Below are positions 1 to 7,171 of a stretch of DNA of 64,000 nt, piece by piece. The notes under the pieces were generated by a model that was given only the letters and a program-made list of their open reading frames with translations, was not told the DNA's origin and made no database searches. The position numbers and the translations under genes are program-made. Origin of the DNA: CAVTWH01 sp963850915 (GTDB lineage Bacteria; Actinomycetota; Actinomycetes; Mycobacteriales; Micromonosporaceae); assembly GCA_963850915.1 (NCBI GenBank), contig CAWKND010000001.1:62001-126000 (forward strand), in the 5' to 3' direction. Numbering within the stretch: position 1 is the stretch's first letter; each line of letters starts with the position of its first letter.

Positions 1-52
1 ACGTACCCCTCGGGGTACCACGGGTGGCCGCCGGTCGCGGGCAGCGCACTCC

Positions 53-100
53 CTGCTACCCAGGTCAGCTGCTACCCAGGTCAGCTGCTACCCAGGTCAG
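53..100. repeat. 3 x 16-bp tandem repeat at the hemW stop codon
   Basis: Three perfect copies of the 16-mer CTGCTACCCAGGTCAG lie head to tail (53-68, 69-84, 85-100). The hemW stop codon (TGA on the minus strand, 97-99) is inside the copy nearest the gene. Because 16 is not a multiple of three, the TGA carried by each copy falls in a different frame. Function unknown. Confidence 0.85.
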
Positions 101-1275
101 GGCAGCAGGTCGCGGACGACCGCGTCGGCGAGCAGCCGGCCGCGCCGGGTCAGCACCGCCCGCCCTTCGGCAAACGGCTGTGCCGCCAGCAGCCCGTCGG
201 CCAGCGCCTGGCCCGCCGCACGCAGTCCGGGCTCGTCCAGGTGACTGAGGGGCAGCCCGTCGACCAGGCGCAGCCGCAGCATCACGTCCTCTTCGTGCCG
301 CTCCACCGCGGTCAACTCCTCGCGCGCCGCGCCGGGCGAGGCGCCCTCGGCCAGTCGAGCCGCGTACGCGTTGGGGTGCTTGACGTTCCACCAGCGCACC
401 CCGCCCACGTGGCTGTGCGCTCCGGGGCCCAGCCCCCACCAGTCGCCGCCGGTCCAGTAGAGCAGGTTGTGCCGGCAGCGCGCCGCCTCGTCCCGCGCCC
501 AGTTGGACACCTCGTACCAGCCGAACCCGGCCGCGCCGAGCGTCTCGTCCGCCGCCACGTACCGGTCGGCGGCCACGTCGTCGTCGGGGTACGGCAGCTC
601 ACCCCGGCGCATCCGGCCGGCCAGCCGGGTACCGTCCTCGACGATCAGGGCGTACGCGCTGACGTGGTCCACGCCCGCGTCCAGCACCGCCGCCAGCGAA
701 CCGTCGAAGTCGGCCGCGCTCTCCCCCGGCGAGCCGTAGATCAGGTCCAGGTTGATGTGCTCGAACCCCGCCTCCCGAGCTTCCCGGGCGGCGGCCACCG
801 CGCGCCCCGGCGTGTGCCGGCGATCCAGTAGCGCCAACACGTTCGGCGCGGTGGACTGCGCGCCGAGCGAGATCCGGGTGAAGCCGGCCGCGCGCAACTC
901 CTTCAACGACAGCGGGTCCACCGACTCCGGGTTGGCCTCGGTGGTCACCTCCGCGTCGGCGGCCAGTCCCCAGGTGCGGTCGATGGCGGCCAGCATCCGG
1001 CCCAGCTCCGCGCTCGGCAGCAGGGTCGGCGTACCCCCACCGAAGAACACCGTGTCCACCCGGGGCGGGGCGGGCAGTACCCGGGCCGCCAGCGCCAGCT
1101 CGCGCAGCACCGTGTCGGCGTACCCCTCGGCGCTGACCCCTTCGCTGGCCGTGTACGTGTTGAAGTCGCAGTACCCGCACCGCGAGGCACAGAACGGCAC
1201 GTGCACGTACACCCCGAAGCCTTGGCCGCCCACCGCGGTCAGCGCGCTGGCCGGCAGCTCGCCGGAGCGCGGCAC
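97..1275 (-). CDS. hemW: HemW-type radical SAM protein
   Basis: Radical SAM enzyme of the HemW/CpdH group, formerly called oxygen-independent coproporphyrinogen oxidase. HemW proteins bind haem and are thought to act as haem chaperones rather than CPO enzymes. The 392-residue protein has the cluster motif CASRCGYC at residues 29-36 (Cys29, Cys33, Cys36), followed by the GGGTPTLL motif and a C-terminal HemN-type domain. The sequence CGYC lacks the extra Cys of true HemN, which supports HemW. I chose the GTG at 1275 because AGGAG lies about 5 bases upstream; the frame is open further, to 1428, but that part overlaps the divergent neighbour and looks unlike protein. The stop lies in a tandem repeat. 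Confidence 0.9.
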   Translation of the reverse strand: MPRSGELPASALTAVGGQGFGVYVHVPFCASRCGYCDFNTYTASEGVSAEGYADTVLRELALAARVLPAPPRVDTVFFGGGTPTLLPSAELGRMLAAIDRTWGLAADAEVTTEANPESVDPLSLKELRAAGFTRISLGAQSTAPNVLALLDRRHTPGRAVAAAREAREAGFEHINLDLIYGSPGESAADFDGSLAAVLDAGVDHVSAYALIVEDGTRLAGRMRRGELPYPDDDVAADRYVAADETLGAAGFGWYEVSNWARDEAARCRHNLLYWTGGDWWGLGPGAHSHVGGVRWWNVKHPNAYAARLAEGASPGAAREELTAVERHEEDVMLRLRLVDGLPLSHLDEPGLRAAGQALADGLLAAQPFAEGRAVLTRRGRLLADAVVRDLLP

Positions 1276-1322
1276 GGGATCTCCTGCTGGAAGTTGTCCG
1301 GGCACGCCTCTAGTCTGCCGGC

Positions 1323-2117
1323 ATGGCCCAGCCCAATGATGTGCAGCCCACCGCCGTGCTTGTGCGCTACGCGACCGACCGTGCCGTGGCCACCCTGACC
1401 CTGGACAGCCCGCACAACCGCAACGCACTGTCCGGCGCGCTCATCGGGCAGCTCCTCGACGGCCTGGCACGGGCCGAGGCCGACGACTCGGTACGGGCGA
1501 TCCTGCTCGACCACACCGGCCCGGTCTTCTGCTCCGGCGCCGATCTGAAGGAGACCGCGGCCGCAGTCGCCTCGGGGACCATGCCGGTGGCCGCGCTCGG
1601 CGATGTGCTGGTGGCCATCTGGGAGTCGAGCAAGCCGGTTTTGGCCCGGATCGCCGGCCCGGCGCGGGCGGGTGGGCTGGGCCTGATCGCGGCGGCGGAT
1701 CTGGCCATCTGCGCGGATTCCGCCACTTTCGCCTTCTCCGAGGTACGCATCGGGGTCATCCCCGCGGTCATCTCGGCGACCGTACTGCCGCGCATGTACC
1801 CGCGCGCGGCCGCCGAGCTGATGCTGACCGGGGACACCTTCGACGGGGTACGCGCCGAGCGGGCCGGACTGGTCAGCGCCGCCGTACCCGCGGCCGACCT
1901 GGACGCCGCCGTCGAGGCCCGGCTCAGTTCACTGCGGCTGGCGGCACCCGCCGCGCTCGCCGGTACCAAGGCGCTGCTGCGCGCGGCTGCCGGCAGCTCG
2001 CCCCGGGAAGTCCTGCCCGAGTTGGCCGCGCAGTCGGTGTCATACTTCCGCTCGATCGACGGGATCGAGGGGATGCTCGCATTCCGGGACAAGCGTCCAC
2101 CGGCCTGGGCTGTGTGA
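1323..2117 (+). CDS. Enoyl-CoA hydratase/isomerase family protein
   Basis: A 264-residue crotonase-fold protein. Visible family features are the substrate-binding stretch SGADLKET (about residues 72-79), the oxyanion-hole glycines in AGGLGLIAAADLAIC (about 117-131) and a Glu in FSEVRIGVIP where one catalytic acid of hydratases sits. The second canonical Glu is not evident, so the exact reaction (hydratase, isomerase, or methylglutaconyl-CoA hydratase-like) cannot be fixed. It diverges from hemW with 47 bp between starts. No Shine-Dalgarno is visible; TAGTCT at 1311-1316 ends six bases before the ATG, which would suit a leaderless mRNA. The stop overlaps a GTG of the next frame. Confidence 0.85.
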   Translation: MAQPNDVQPTAVLVRYATDRAVATLTLDSPHNRNALSGALIGQLLDGLARAEADDSVRAILLDHTGPVFCSGADLKETAAAVASGTMPVAALGDVLVAIWESSKPVLARIAGPARAGGLGLIAAADLAICADSATFAFSEVRIGVIPAVISATVLPRMYPRAAAELMLTGDTFDGVRAERAGLVSAAVPAADLDAAVEARLSSLRLAAPAALAGTKALLRAAAGSSPREVLPELAAQSVSYFRSIDGIEGMLAFRDKRPPAWAV

Positions 2118-2215
2118 GGTCGGCGAGTGGCGGAGCGGGCGTACCGTTTCTGCCACACTTGCCGTGCGATCCACCTACCTCGTCCACTACTGCCTCGACT
2201 ATTCGGGAGAGCCTC

Positions 2216-3103
2216 TTGCGCCTACGTGTCGTGCTGTCGATCGTCGTCGTCCTGGCCGTACTGGCCGTGGGTGGCGTGCTCTACGGCATCCACGTACTGA
2301 CCCAGCACCTGCCCGCCCGGCTGCCCAGTCCGCTGGTCGCCGAGGCGTGTGTGGTCACCGGGGCGTACGAGGGCACGCCGGAGACGGTGGACCTCTCCCC
2401 CGAGCAGATGGCCAACGCGGCCACCATCGCGGCGGTCGGGATCACCAAGAAGGTACCGGCGCGCGCCATCGTGATCGCACTGGCCGCCGCGCAGCAGGAG
2501 AGCAAGCTGTTCAACCTGGAGGGCGGCGACCGGGATTCGATCGGGCTGTTCCAGCAGCGGCCCAGCCAGGGCTGGGGTACCGCCGAGCAGATCGCCGACC
2601 CGCGCTATGCGGCCGGCCGGTTCTTCGCCGCCCTGCTGAAGGTGAAGGGCTGGCAGGACATGCAGATCTCGGACGCCGCGCAGAAGGTACAGCGCAGTGC
2701 CGACGGCTCGCTGTACCAGCGCTGGGCAGCCAGTTCCCAGGCGATGACCGACGCGTTCGTGGGTACCAAGGGCGCCGCGGTGGCCTGCACCATCACCGAG
2801 GATCCGAGCCAGCGCGGGCCGGACGCGACAGCCGCGCTGGCGCAGAGCCTCGACCTCGACTGGGGCAACGTGAGTACCACCAGTGACAGCCGGGTCACCG
2901 GCCTGCTCGTGAACGTGACCGGTGACCAGAGTGGTTGGCAGTACGCCCACTGGTTGGTCGCGCATGCCGCCGCACAGAGCGTGAAGAGTGTCACGTTCGG
3001 TAACCGGACTTGGACGGCGAAGAGCGGCGACTGGTCCAGTCCGTCGGTCGACCCGGCCGCGGCGGACACTGCCCAGCTCGTCATCGCCGAGGTCTACCCC
3101 TGA
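2216..3103 (+). CDS. Membrane-anchored lysozyme-like hypothetical protein
   Basis: A 295-residue protein with one N-terminal transmembrane segment or uncleaved signal (about residues 4-24) and an extracytoplasmic region. Residues of roughly 60-170 resemble a lysozyme/lytic-transglycosylase-like fold: an ALAAAQQESKL helix with a Glu, then DSIGLFQQRPSQGWG, a layout known from actinobacterial proteins often annotated as hypothetical or, wrongly, heavy-metal transporters. The C-terminal part (about 200-295) has no recognised domain. I prefer the TTG at 2216 because GGGAGAG precedes it closely and the hydrophobic segment then begins at once. The frame extends to a GTG at 2114 that overlaps the previous stop, but the added 34 residues look non-native. 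Enzyme activity is not demonstrated. Confidence 0.7.
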   Translation: MRLRVVLSIVVVLAVLAVGGVLYGIHVLTQHLPARLPSPLVAEACVVTGAYEGTPETVDLSPEQMANAATIAAVGITKKVPARAIVIALAAAQQESKLFNLEGGDRDSIGLFQQRPSQGWGTAEQIADPRYAAGRFFAALLKVKGWQDMQISDAAQKVQRSADGSLYQRWAASSQAMTDAFVGTKGAAVACTITEDPSQRGPDATAALAQSLDLDWGNVSTTSDSRVTGLLVNVTGDQSGWQYAHWLVAHAAAQSVKSVTFGNRTWTAKSGDWSSPSVDPAAADTAQLVIAEVYP

Positions 3104-3278
3104 GCCGTCGGGCAGCCCGGCAACTGGTCGGTTAGGTCGGGATTGCGACGGGCCCTCCCACCTTCCCAGGGCTCCTGCTTCTGGTCACGGCGAGCTACGA
3201 TCGCCGAGTCTCTGCCGCACCTCCGGCCCGGTCACCCACCGCGCCATCGGCGGCCACCAGCAAGCGCAAGGGGAGGAC

Positions 3279-4214
3279 ATGGCTGCTGACCACACCTATG
3301 GCGGCCTGACCGGCTACGAACCGATCAGCGAGGTCGACCGTAAGGAGTTCCACGAGCAGGGCTTTCTGCTGCTGCGCAACGTCCTTAGTGAGGACCACCG
3401 GGCAGCCCTCGAAGCAGCTGTCGACCGGGTCTACGCCGAGGAGAAGGCGAAGGGCAACACCACCAAGGACGGCACCCTGCACCTGCTGGGCTTCCTGGAG
3501 CGCGACGAGCTCTTCGGCGAGCTGCTGACCCACCCGGTGTCCTTCCCGTACATGTGGGGCCTGGCCGGCTGGAACATCTACTCGCACCACAACCACCTCG
3601 ACGTGACTCCGCCGGCCGCCGAGCCGGAGAAGCCGTACTGGGGCTGGCACCAGGACGGGTACCGGCAGAACTCCGACCCGGAGACGATGGACCCGAACCT
3701 GCCCCGGCCGATGTTCTCGCTCAAGGTGGCCTACGTCCTCTCCGACCTGTCGGAGAAGGGGCGCGGCGCCACCAAGGTCATCCCGGGCAGCCACCTGCTG
3801 AACTCGCTGCCCCGGCCGGCCGACCTGAGCGTGCACAACCCGGATCCCGAGGGCACCGTGGAGATCACCGCGAACCCGGGCGACGCGTTCATCTTCGACC
3901 GCCGCCAGTGGCACTCGCGCTCCACCAACCTCTCCACGATCACCCGCAAGATGCTCTTCGTCGGCTACACCTACCGGTGGATCCGGCCGCTCGACGAGCT
4001 GCACCCCGACCTCGAGGGCGAGTGGTACCGCAACCGGACGCCGGTGCAGCGCCAGCTCATCGGCGAGGGGTACTCGACGGCCAACTTCTGGGGCATCAAC
4101 TGGGACGGGTACGTCGACGACGAGATCCCGCTCCGCAAGGAGCTCAAAGACCCGTGGCCTGCTCAGCCGCGACATCCCCTGGCTGCGCTAGCAAGCTGCG
4201 TCAGCCAGTTGTAG
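3279..4214 (+). CDS. Phytanoyl-CoA dioxygenase (PhyH) family protein
   Basis: A 311-residue Fe(II)/2-oxoglutarate-dependent oxygenase. The metal triad of the family can be read as His124 and Asp126 (in WGWHQDG) and His212 (in RRQWHSRS), with Arg223 placed to bind 2-oxoglutarate. The family includes phytanoyl-CoA hydroxylase, ectoine hydroxylase and many natural-product hydroxylases, so the substrate cannot be named. The ATG at 3279 is preceded by GGGAGGA and follows a 175-bp gap; the frame is open to 2988, but that part overlaps the upstream gene. The last 20 residues look less conserved in character. A strong terminator follows, so the gene appears to be transcribed alone. Confidence 0.88.
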   Translation: MAADHTYGGLTGYEPISEVDRKEFHEQGFLLLRNVLSEDHRAALEAAVDRVYAEEKAKGNTTKDGTLHLLGFLERDELFGELLTHPVSFPYMWGLAGWNIYSHHNHLDVTPPAAEPEKPYWGWHQDGYRQNSDPETMDPNLPRPMFSLKVAYVLSDLSEKGRGATKVIPGSHLLNSLPRPADLSVHNPDPEGTVEITANPGDAFIFDRRQWHSRSTNLSTITRKMLFVGYTYRWIRPLDELHPDLEGEWYRNRTPVQRQLIGEGYSTANFWGINWDGYVDDEIPLRKELKDPWPAQPRHPLAALASCVSQL

Positions 4215-4222
4215 AGCCTGAT

Positions 4223-4257
4223 GGCGGCCCGTTCCCGGTTTACCGGGGCGGGCCGCC
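4223..4257 (+). terminator. Rho-independent-like terminator after the PhyH gene
   Basis: Nine-base arms GGCGGCCCG (4223-4231) and CGGGCCGCC (4249-4257) enclose an inner CCCGG/CCGGG stem with a TTTA loop. Only a short T-rich stretch follows, as is usual in high-GC actinobacteria. Confidence 0.75.
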
Positions 4258-4264
4258 GCTGTTT

Positions 4265-4437
4265 CCGGCGCGGCGCCGCACGCCGGCGGCCGGCTCCGGC
4301 TCGGCCGGCTTGGCTGGCCGGCCGGTTTCCGGCTCGGCTGGCCGGCTCGGCTGGCCGGCCGGCTCTGGCTGGCTGGCCGGCTTGGCTGGCCGGCCGGCTT
4401 GGCTGGCCGGGCGACCAGGCGGCCGGACTGGCCGGCG
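4265..4437. repeat. Low-complexity GGCTGGCCGGC repeat tract in the gap before the arabinanase gene
   Basis: About 170 bp built from imperfect repetitions of CTGGCTGGCCGGC and GGCTCGGCTGGCC. It contains many overlapping GGCC and GCCGGC palindromes and could fold in many ways. It lies in the 400-bp gap between the PhyH terminator and the GH43 gene. Open frames cross it on both strands, but they encode only compositional repeats and I reject them as genes. Confidence 0.7.
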
Positions 4438-4466
4438 CAGGTTTGTTGCAAGTTCCGACGAAATGC

Positions 4467-4495
4467 TTGACATCGAAATCATTCGATACTCGAAT
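4467..4495 (+). promoter_or_regulatory. Putative promoter with inverted-repeat operator upstream of the GH43 gene
   Basis: TTGACA (4467-4472) is a consensus -35; 17 bases later TCGAAT (4490-4495) is a weak -10 candidate. The spacer holds the inverted repeat TCGAA-ATCA-TTCGA (4473-4486), with a further TCGAA at 4490-4494. This AT-rich patch stands out from the surrounding GC. A repressor site for a sugar-responsive regulator is a reasonable inference, but no regulator gene is adjacent. Confidence 0.5.
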
Positions 4496-4614
4496 TCCTG
4501 TGAGTAACAGTAACCCTGGACAGCCGTCCGCAGCCCAGGGCATCCGCCTGGCCAGATCGAGTCCGGCCGAGGGCCGGCCCGAGCCCGGTCGGGGCGACGA
4601 TCCAGGGAGCGAAG

Positions 4615-6084
4615 ATGTCAGCATCTGTCAGAGTTCGCCACGGGCTGCTCGCGGCGCTCGCGGTCGCAATCGCCGTCCCGCTCGCGGCGCTGGCCGTAGC
4701 CGGGCCGGCGCAGGCCGCCAGCGGCTGCCGGGTGGGGTACGCGGTCAGCAGCCAGTGGCCGGGCGGCTTCGGGGCAGCGGTCACCCTCACCAACCTCGGC
4801 GATCCGCTCACCGGCTGGCAGCTGAGCTGGACGTTCAGCGCCGGCCAGCAGGTGACCCAGTTGTGGAACGGTACGGTGGCGCAGACCGGCAGCCGGGTCG
4901 TGGTCAGCGACGCCGGGTACAACGCGGCACTCGGTACCGGAGCGAGTACTTCGTTCGGGTTCAACGGGAGTACGAGCGGCTCGGCCAACCCGGTACCCAC
5001 CGACTTCGCCCTGAACGGCGTCGCCTGCACCGGCTCCGCCGGCACCCCGACCGCGGCGCCGACCACCCGGCCGGCCAGCCCGTCAGCCAGCCCCATCCGG
5101 TCAGCCAGCGCCAGCCCGTCGGCCAGCAGGTCGCCGTCCGCGAGCCCGACGCCGTCCAGCGGCGCGAGTGGCCCGACCACTCCGCCTGCCGCGTACCCCA
5201 ACCCGGGCCGGGTCACCGGCTCGACCGGCGTGCACGACCCGTCCCTCGTACGCGCCCCGAACGGCACGTACATCCTGGTCGGTACCGGGGACAACCTGCC
5301 GATCAAGACGTCCACCGACCGGACCAACTGGGTGGACGCCGGGGTGGTCTGGCCCAGTGGTGCCTCGTGGACGACCGGGTACACCGGTGGCGGCGCGACA
5401 CTGTGGGCGCCGGACATCTCGTACCACAATGGAGTGTTCTACCTCTACTACGCCGCGTCCACCTTCGGTTCGCAGCACTCCGGGATCTTCCTGGCCACCA
5501 GTACGACCGGCGCGGCCGGCTCGTGGACCAACCAGGGGCTGGTACTGGAGAGCGGCACTTCCGTCAATTACAACGCGATCGACCCGAACCTCGTGGTGGA
5601 CACGGCCGGCCAGTGGTGGCTGAGCTTCGGCTCGTTCTGGACCGGCATCAAGATGGTCCGTCTCGACCCGGCGACCGGCCGGCGCTCCACCTCCGACACG
5701 GCTGTACGGGCGCTCGCCCAGCGGACCACCGCCAACGGCGCTGTCGAGGCCGCGTTCGTGTACCGGCACGGCGACTTCTACTACCTGTTCGACTCGTTCG
5801 ACCTGTGCTGCCAGGGCGCGTCCAGCACGTACCGGGTGATGGTCGGGCGCTCGACCACCGTCACCGGCCCGTACACCGACCGGTCGGGCACCGCGCTGAG
5901 CGCCGGTGGGGGTACCCAGCTCCTGGCCGGACACGGCTCGATCCACGGCCCGGGAGGCCAGTCGGTGATCCGCGACGGTACCCAGGACGTGCTCGTGTAC
6001 CACTACTACGCCGACAACGGTGCCGCGCTGCTCGGCATCAACCTGCTCGGCTGGGACAGCGCCGGCTGGCCGTTCGTGTACTGA
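4615..6084 (+). CDS. Secreted CBM2-GH43 endo-1,5-alpha-L-arabinanase-like glycosidase
   Basis: A 489-residue modular exo-enzyme for plant cell-wall arabinan. Residues 1-34 are a signal peptide ending AQA; about 36-142 form a family 2 carbohydrate-binding module (SSQWPGGF, WNGTV, two terminal Cys); about 143-195 are a Ser/Pro/Thr/Ala linker; 200-489 form a five-bladed GH43 domain. The GH43 acidic triad can be placed at Asp208 (VHDPSL), Asp323 (AIDPNL) and Glu378 (VEAAF). WAPDISYHNGVFYLYY is typical of arabinanases. The ATG at 4615 has GGGAGCGAAG upstream. It follows a repeat tract and putative operator and ends at a strong bidirectional hairpin. Exact substrate within GH43 is inferred. Confidence 0.88.
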   Translation: MSASVRVRHGLLAALAVAIAVPLAALAVAGPAQAASGCRVGYAVSSQWPGGFGAAVTLTNLGDPLTGWQLSWTFSAGQQVTQLWNGTVAQTGSRVVVSDAGYNAALGTGASTSFGFNGSTSGSANPVPTDFALNGVACTGSAGTPTAAPTTRPASPSASPIRSASASPSASRSPSASPTPSSGASGPTTPPAAYPNPGRVTGSTGVHDPSLVRAPNGTYILVGTGDNLPIKTSTDRTNWVDAGVVWPSGASWTTGYTGGGATLWAPDISYHNGVFYLYYAASTFGSQHSGIFLATSTTGAAGSWTNQGLVLESGTSVNYNAIDPNLVVDTAGQWWLSFGSFWTGIKMVRLDPATGRRSTSDTAVRALAQRTTANGAVEAAFVYRHGDFYYLFDSFDLCCQGASSTYRVMVGRSTTVTGPYTDRSGTALSAGGGTQLLAGHGSIHGPGGQSVIRDGTQDVLVYHYYADNGAALLGINLLGWDSAGWPFVY

Positions 6085-6110
6085 CGGATCCGCCCAGCAC
6101 AAGGACATGA

Positions 6111-6140
6111 CGAAGGCCGCCCCGAACGGAGCGGCCTTCG
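6111..6140. terminator. Bidirectional terminator hairpin between convergent genes
   Basis: A perfect 10-bp stem, CGAAGGCCGC (6111-6120) with GCGGCCTTCG (6131-6140), and a 10-base loop. It lies between the arabinanase stop and the stop of the leftward stress-protein gene, so it can serve both. Confidence 0.8.
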
Positions 6141-6161
6141 TCAGGTACTACGCGGTGGTGA

Positions 6162-6437
6162 TTACCGCAGGGCGCGGCGACGACCGTAGAGGCCGGCGAC
6201 CAGCGCGACACCGATGGCGGCGACGATGACCTGGAACAGGAACTCGGTCCAGTCGAAGCCGGGGGTGCTGGCGACACCGAAGGCGCGGGCGATCGCCGTG
6301 CCGATGAACGCGGCGATGATACCGACCACGATGGTCAGCCAGATCGGGATGTTCTGCCGGCCCGGGACCACGAGACGCCCCAGGGCGCCGATGATCAGAC
6401 CGATGATCAGGGCAGTGATAATGCCGGTGGCAGTCAT
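6162..6437 (-). CDS. GlsB/YeaQ/YmgE family stress-response membrane protein
   Basis: A 91-residue integral membrane protein with three hydrophobic segments (about residues 4-22, 31-50, 66-83) and glycine-rich helices, ending in a basic GRRRALR tail. This matches the transglycosylase-associated (GlsB/YeaQ/YmgE) family, small inner-membrane proteins commonly induced by stress; their biochemical role is not established. The start has an excellent GAGGAGG site. A sequence like a sigma-B-type promoter lies about 36 bases upstream, consistent with general stress control. Single gene flanked by a terminator hairpin. Confidence 0.88.
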   Translation of the reverse strand: MTATGIITALIIGLIIGALGRLVVPGRQNIPIWLTIVVGIIAAFIGTAIARAFGVASTPGFDWTEFLFQVIVAAIGVALVAGLYGRRRALR

Positions 6438-6472
6438 TGTGTTTCCTCCTCGAAACCGGGGTTGCTAGGTGG

Positions 6473-6498
6473 ATTCCCCCACCGATAGCGGCCTAAAC
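6473..6498 (-). promoter_or_regulatory. Putative sigma-B-like stress promoter for the GlsB/YeaQ gene
   Basis: On the minus strand GTTT (6498-6495) is followed after 16 bases by GGGAAT (6478-6473). This resembles the GTTT...GGGTA(C/T) signature of actinobacterial sigma-B/sigma-F stress promoters, with one weak position in the -10. The downstream gene is a known stress family, which makes the match more credible. Confidence 0.45.
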
Positions 6499-6648
6499 AA
6501 AAATCTGTTTCTGCGTCGCCGGTCCAGTTGGTAGGCCGCCGTCTTGGTGGTACCACCTGCGGTGACCGGCTACGACTCCACAATGCCCAGTCGCCGGTCG
6601 AACCAAACACATTCTTTGACCCATTGACGGTACCGAATGCCGAGGCAC

Positions 6649-6692
6649 GGATCAGGCACGGCTCAGGCACGGCTCAGGTGCGGCTCAGCAGT
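6649..6692. repeat. 11-bp tandem repeats at the Nudix gene stop codon
   Basis: Units GGATCAGGCAC (6649-6659), GGCTCAGGCAC (6660-6670) and GGCTCAGGTGC (6671-6681), with a partial fourth unit to 6692. The TGA stop of the leftward Nudix gene (6674-6676) is in the third unit. Each unit carries a TGA on the minus strand, and the 11-bp period puts them in different frames. Confidence 0.75.
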
Positions 6693-7171
6693 GCTCTCGC
6701 GGCGGCGAGCGCGTGATCCTGGGTGTCGAATGCCATCGCCGGCGGATCGGCCAGTGGTAGCCAGGCCAACTCGCTGGCCTCGGTCAGGTCCAGGGTGATC
6801 TCGCCGCCGACCAGCTCGGCGAGCCAGAAGGCGTCCAGGATCGGGAAGTCCTCGCCCTGGTAGTGGTAGCGGCCGAGCCACATGCCGAGGAAGTCGCCGA
6901 GTACCACGTGCACGCCCAGCTCTTCGCGCGCCTCGCGTACCGCGGCGTCGGCCGGGTGCTCGTAGCCGTCGCAGAAGCCGCCGGGTACGTCCCACTGGCC
7001 GGCGGCCGGCTCGCGTACCCGGCGCATGGCCAGGAACAGGCCGTCCCGTACCAGGATGACCGAGCCGGTGGGGCGGGCGTTGAGGTACCGCTCGTAGCCG
7101 CACGAGGCACAGCGGGTCGGTGGTGCGGCGTCGAGCCCGGTACCGCAGCGCGGGCAGTACCCGTGGCTCAC
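6674..7171 (-). CDS. Nudix hydrolase with N-terminal zinc ribbon
   Basis: A 165-residue protein. Residues 5-24 hold a zinc ribbon (CPRCG and CASCG pairs), as in NudC-like and ADP-ribose/NADH pyrophosphatase-type Nudix proteins. The Nudix box runs from GGFCDGYEHP to REAREELG (about residues 69-92) and contains the REx2EE residues that bind metal and activate water. It would hydrolyse a nucleoside diphosphate linked to another group; the substrate is unknown. The GTG start shares four bases (GTGA) with the lepA stop, so translation is probably coupled to lepA. The stop lies within a short tandem repeat. Confidence 0.85.
   Translation of the reverse strand: MSHGYCPRCGTGLDAAPPTRCASCGYERYLNARPTGSVILVRDGLFLAMRRVREPAAGQWDVPGGFCDGYEHPADAAVREAREELGVHVVLGDFLGMWLGRYHYQGEDFPILDAFWLAELVGGEITLDLTEASELAWLPLADPPAMAFDTQDHALAAARALLSRT

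Noticed and set aside
4163..4624. Minus-strand Pro/Ala/Gly/Gln-rich frames in the gap before the arabinanase gene
   Set aside because: They only translate the GGCTGGCCGGC repeat and have no ribosome site.
4221..6110. A 629-codon open frame overlapping the arabinanase gene in another frame
   Set aside because: Its sequence is compositional (Arg, Pro, Gly) and the CBM2-GH43 frame explains the DNA.
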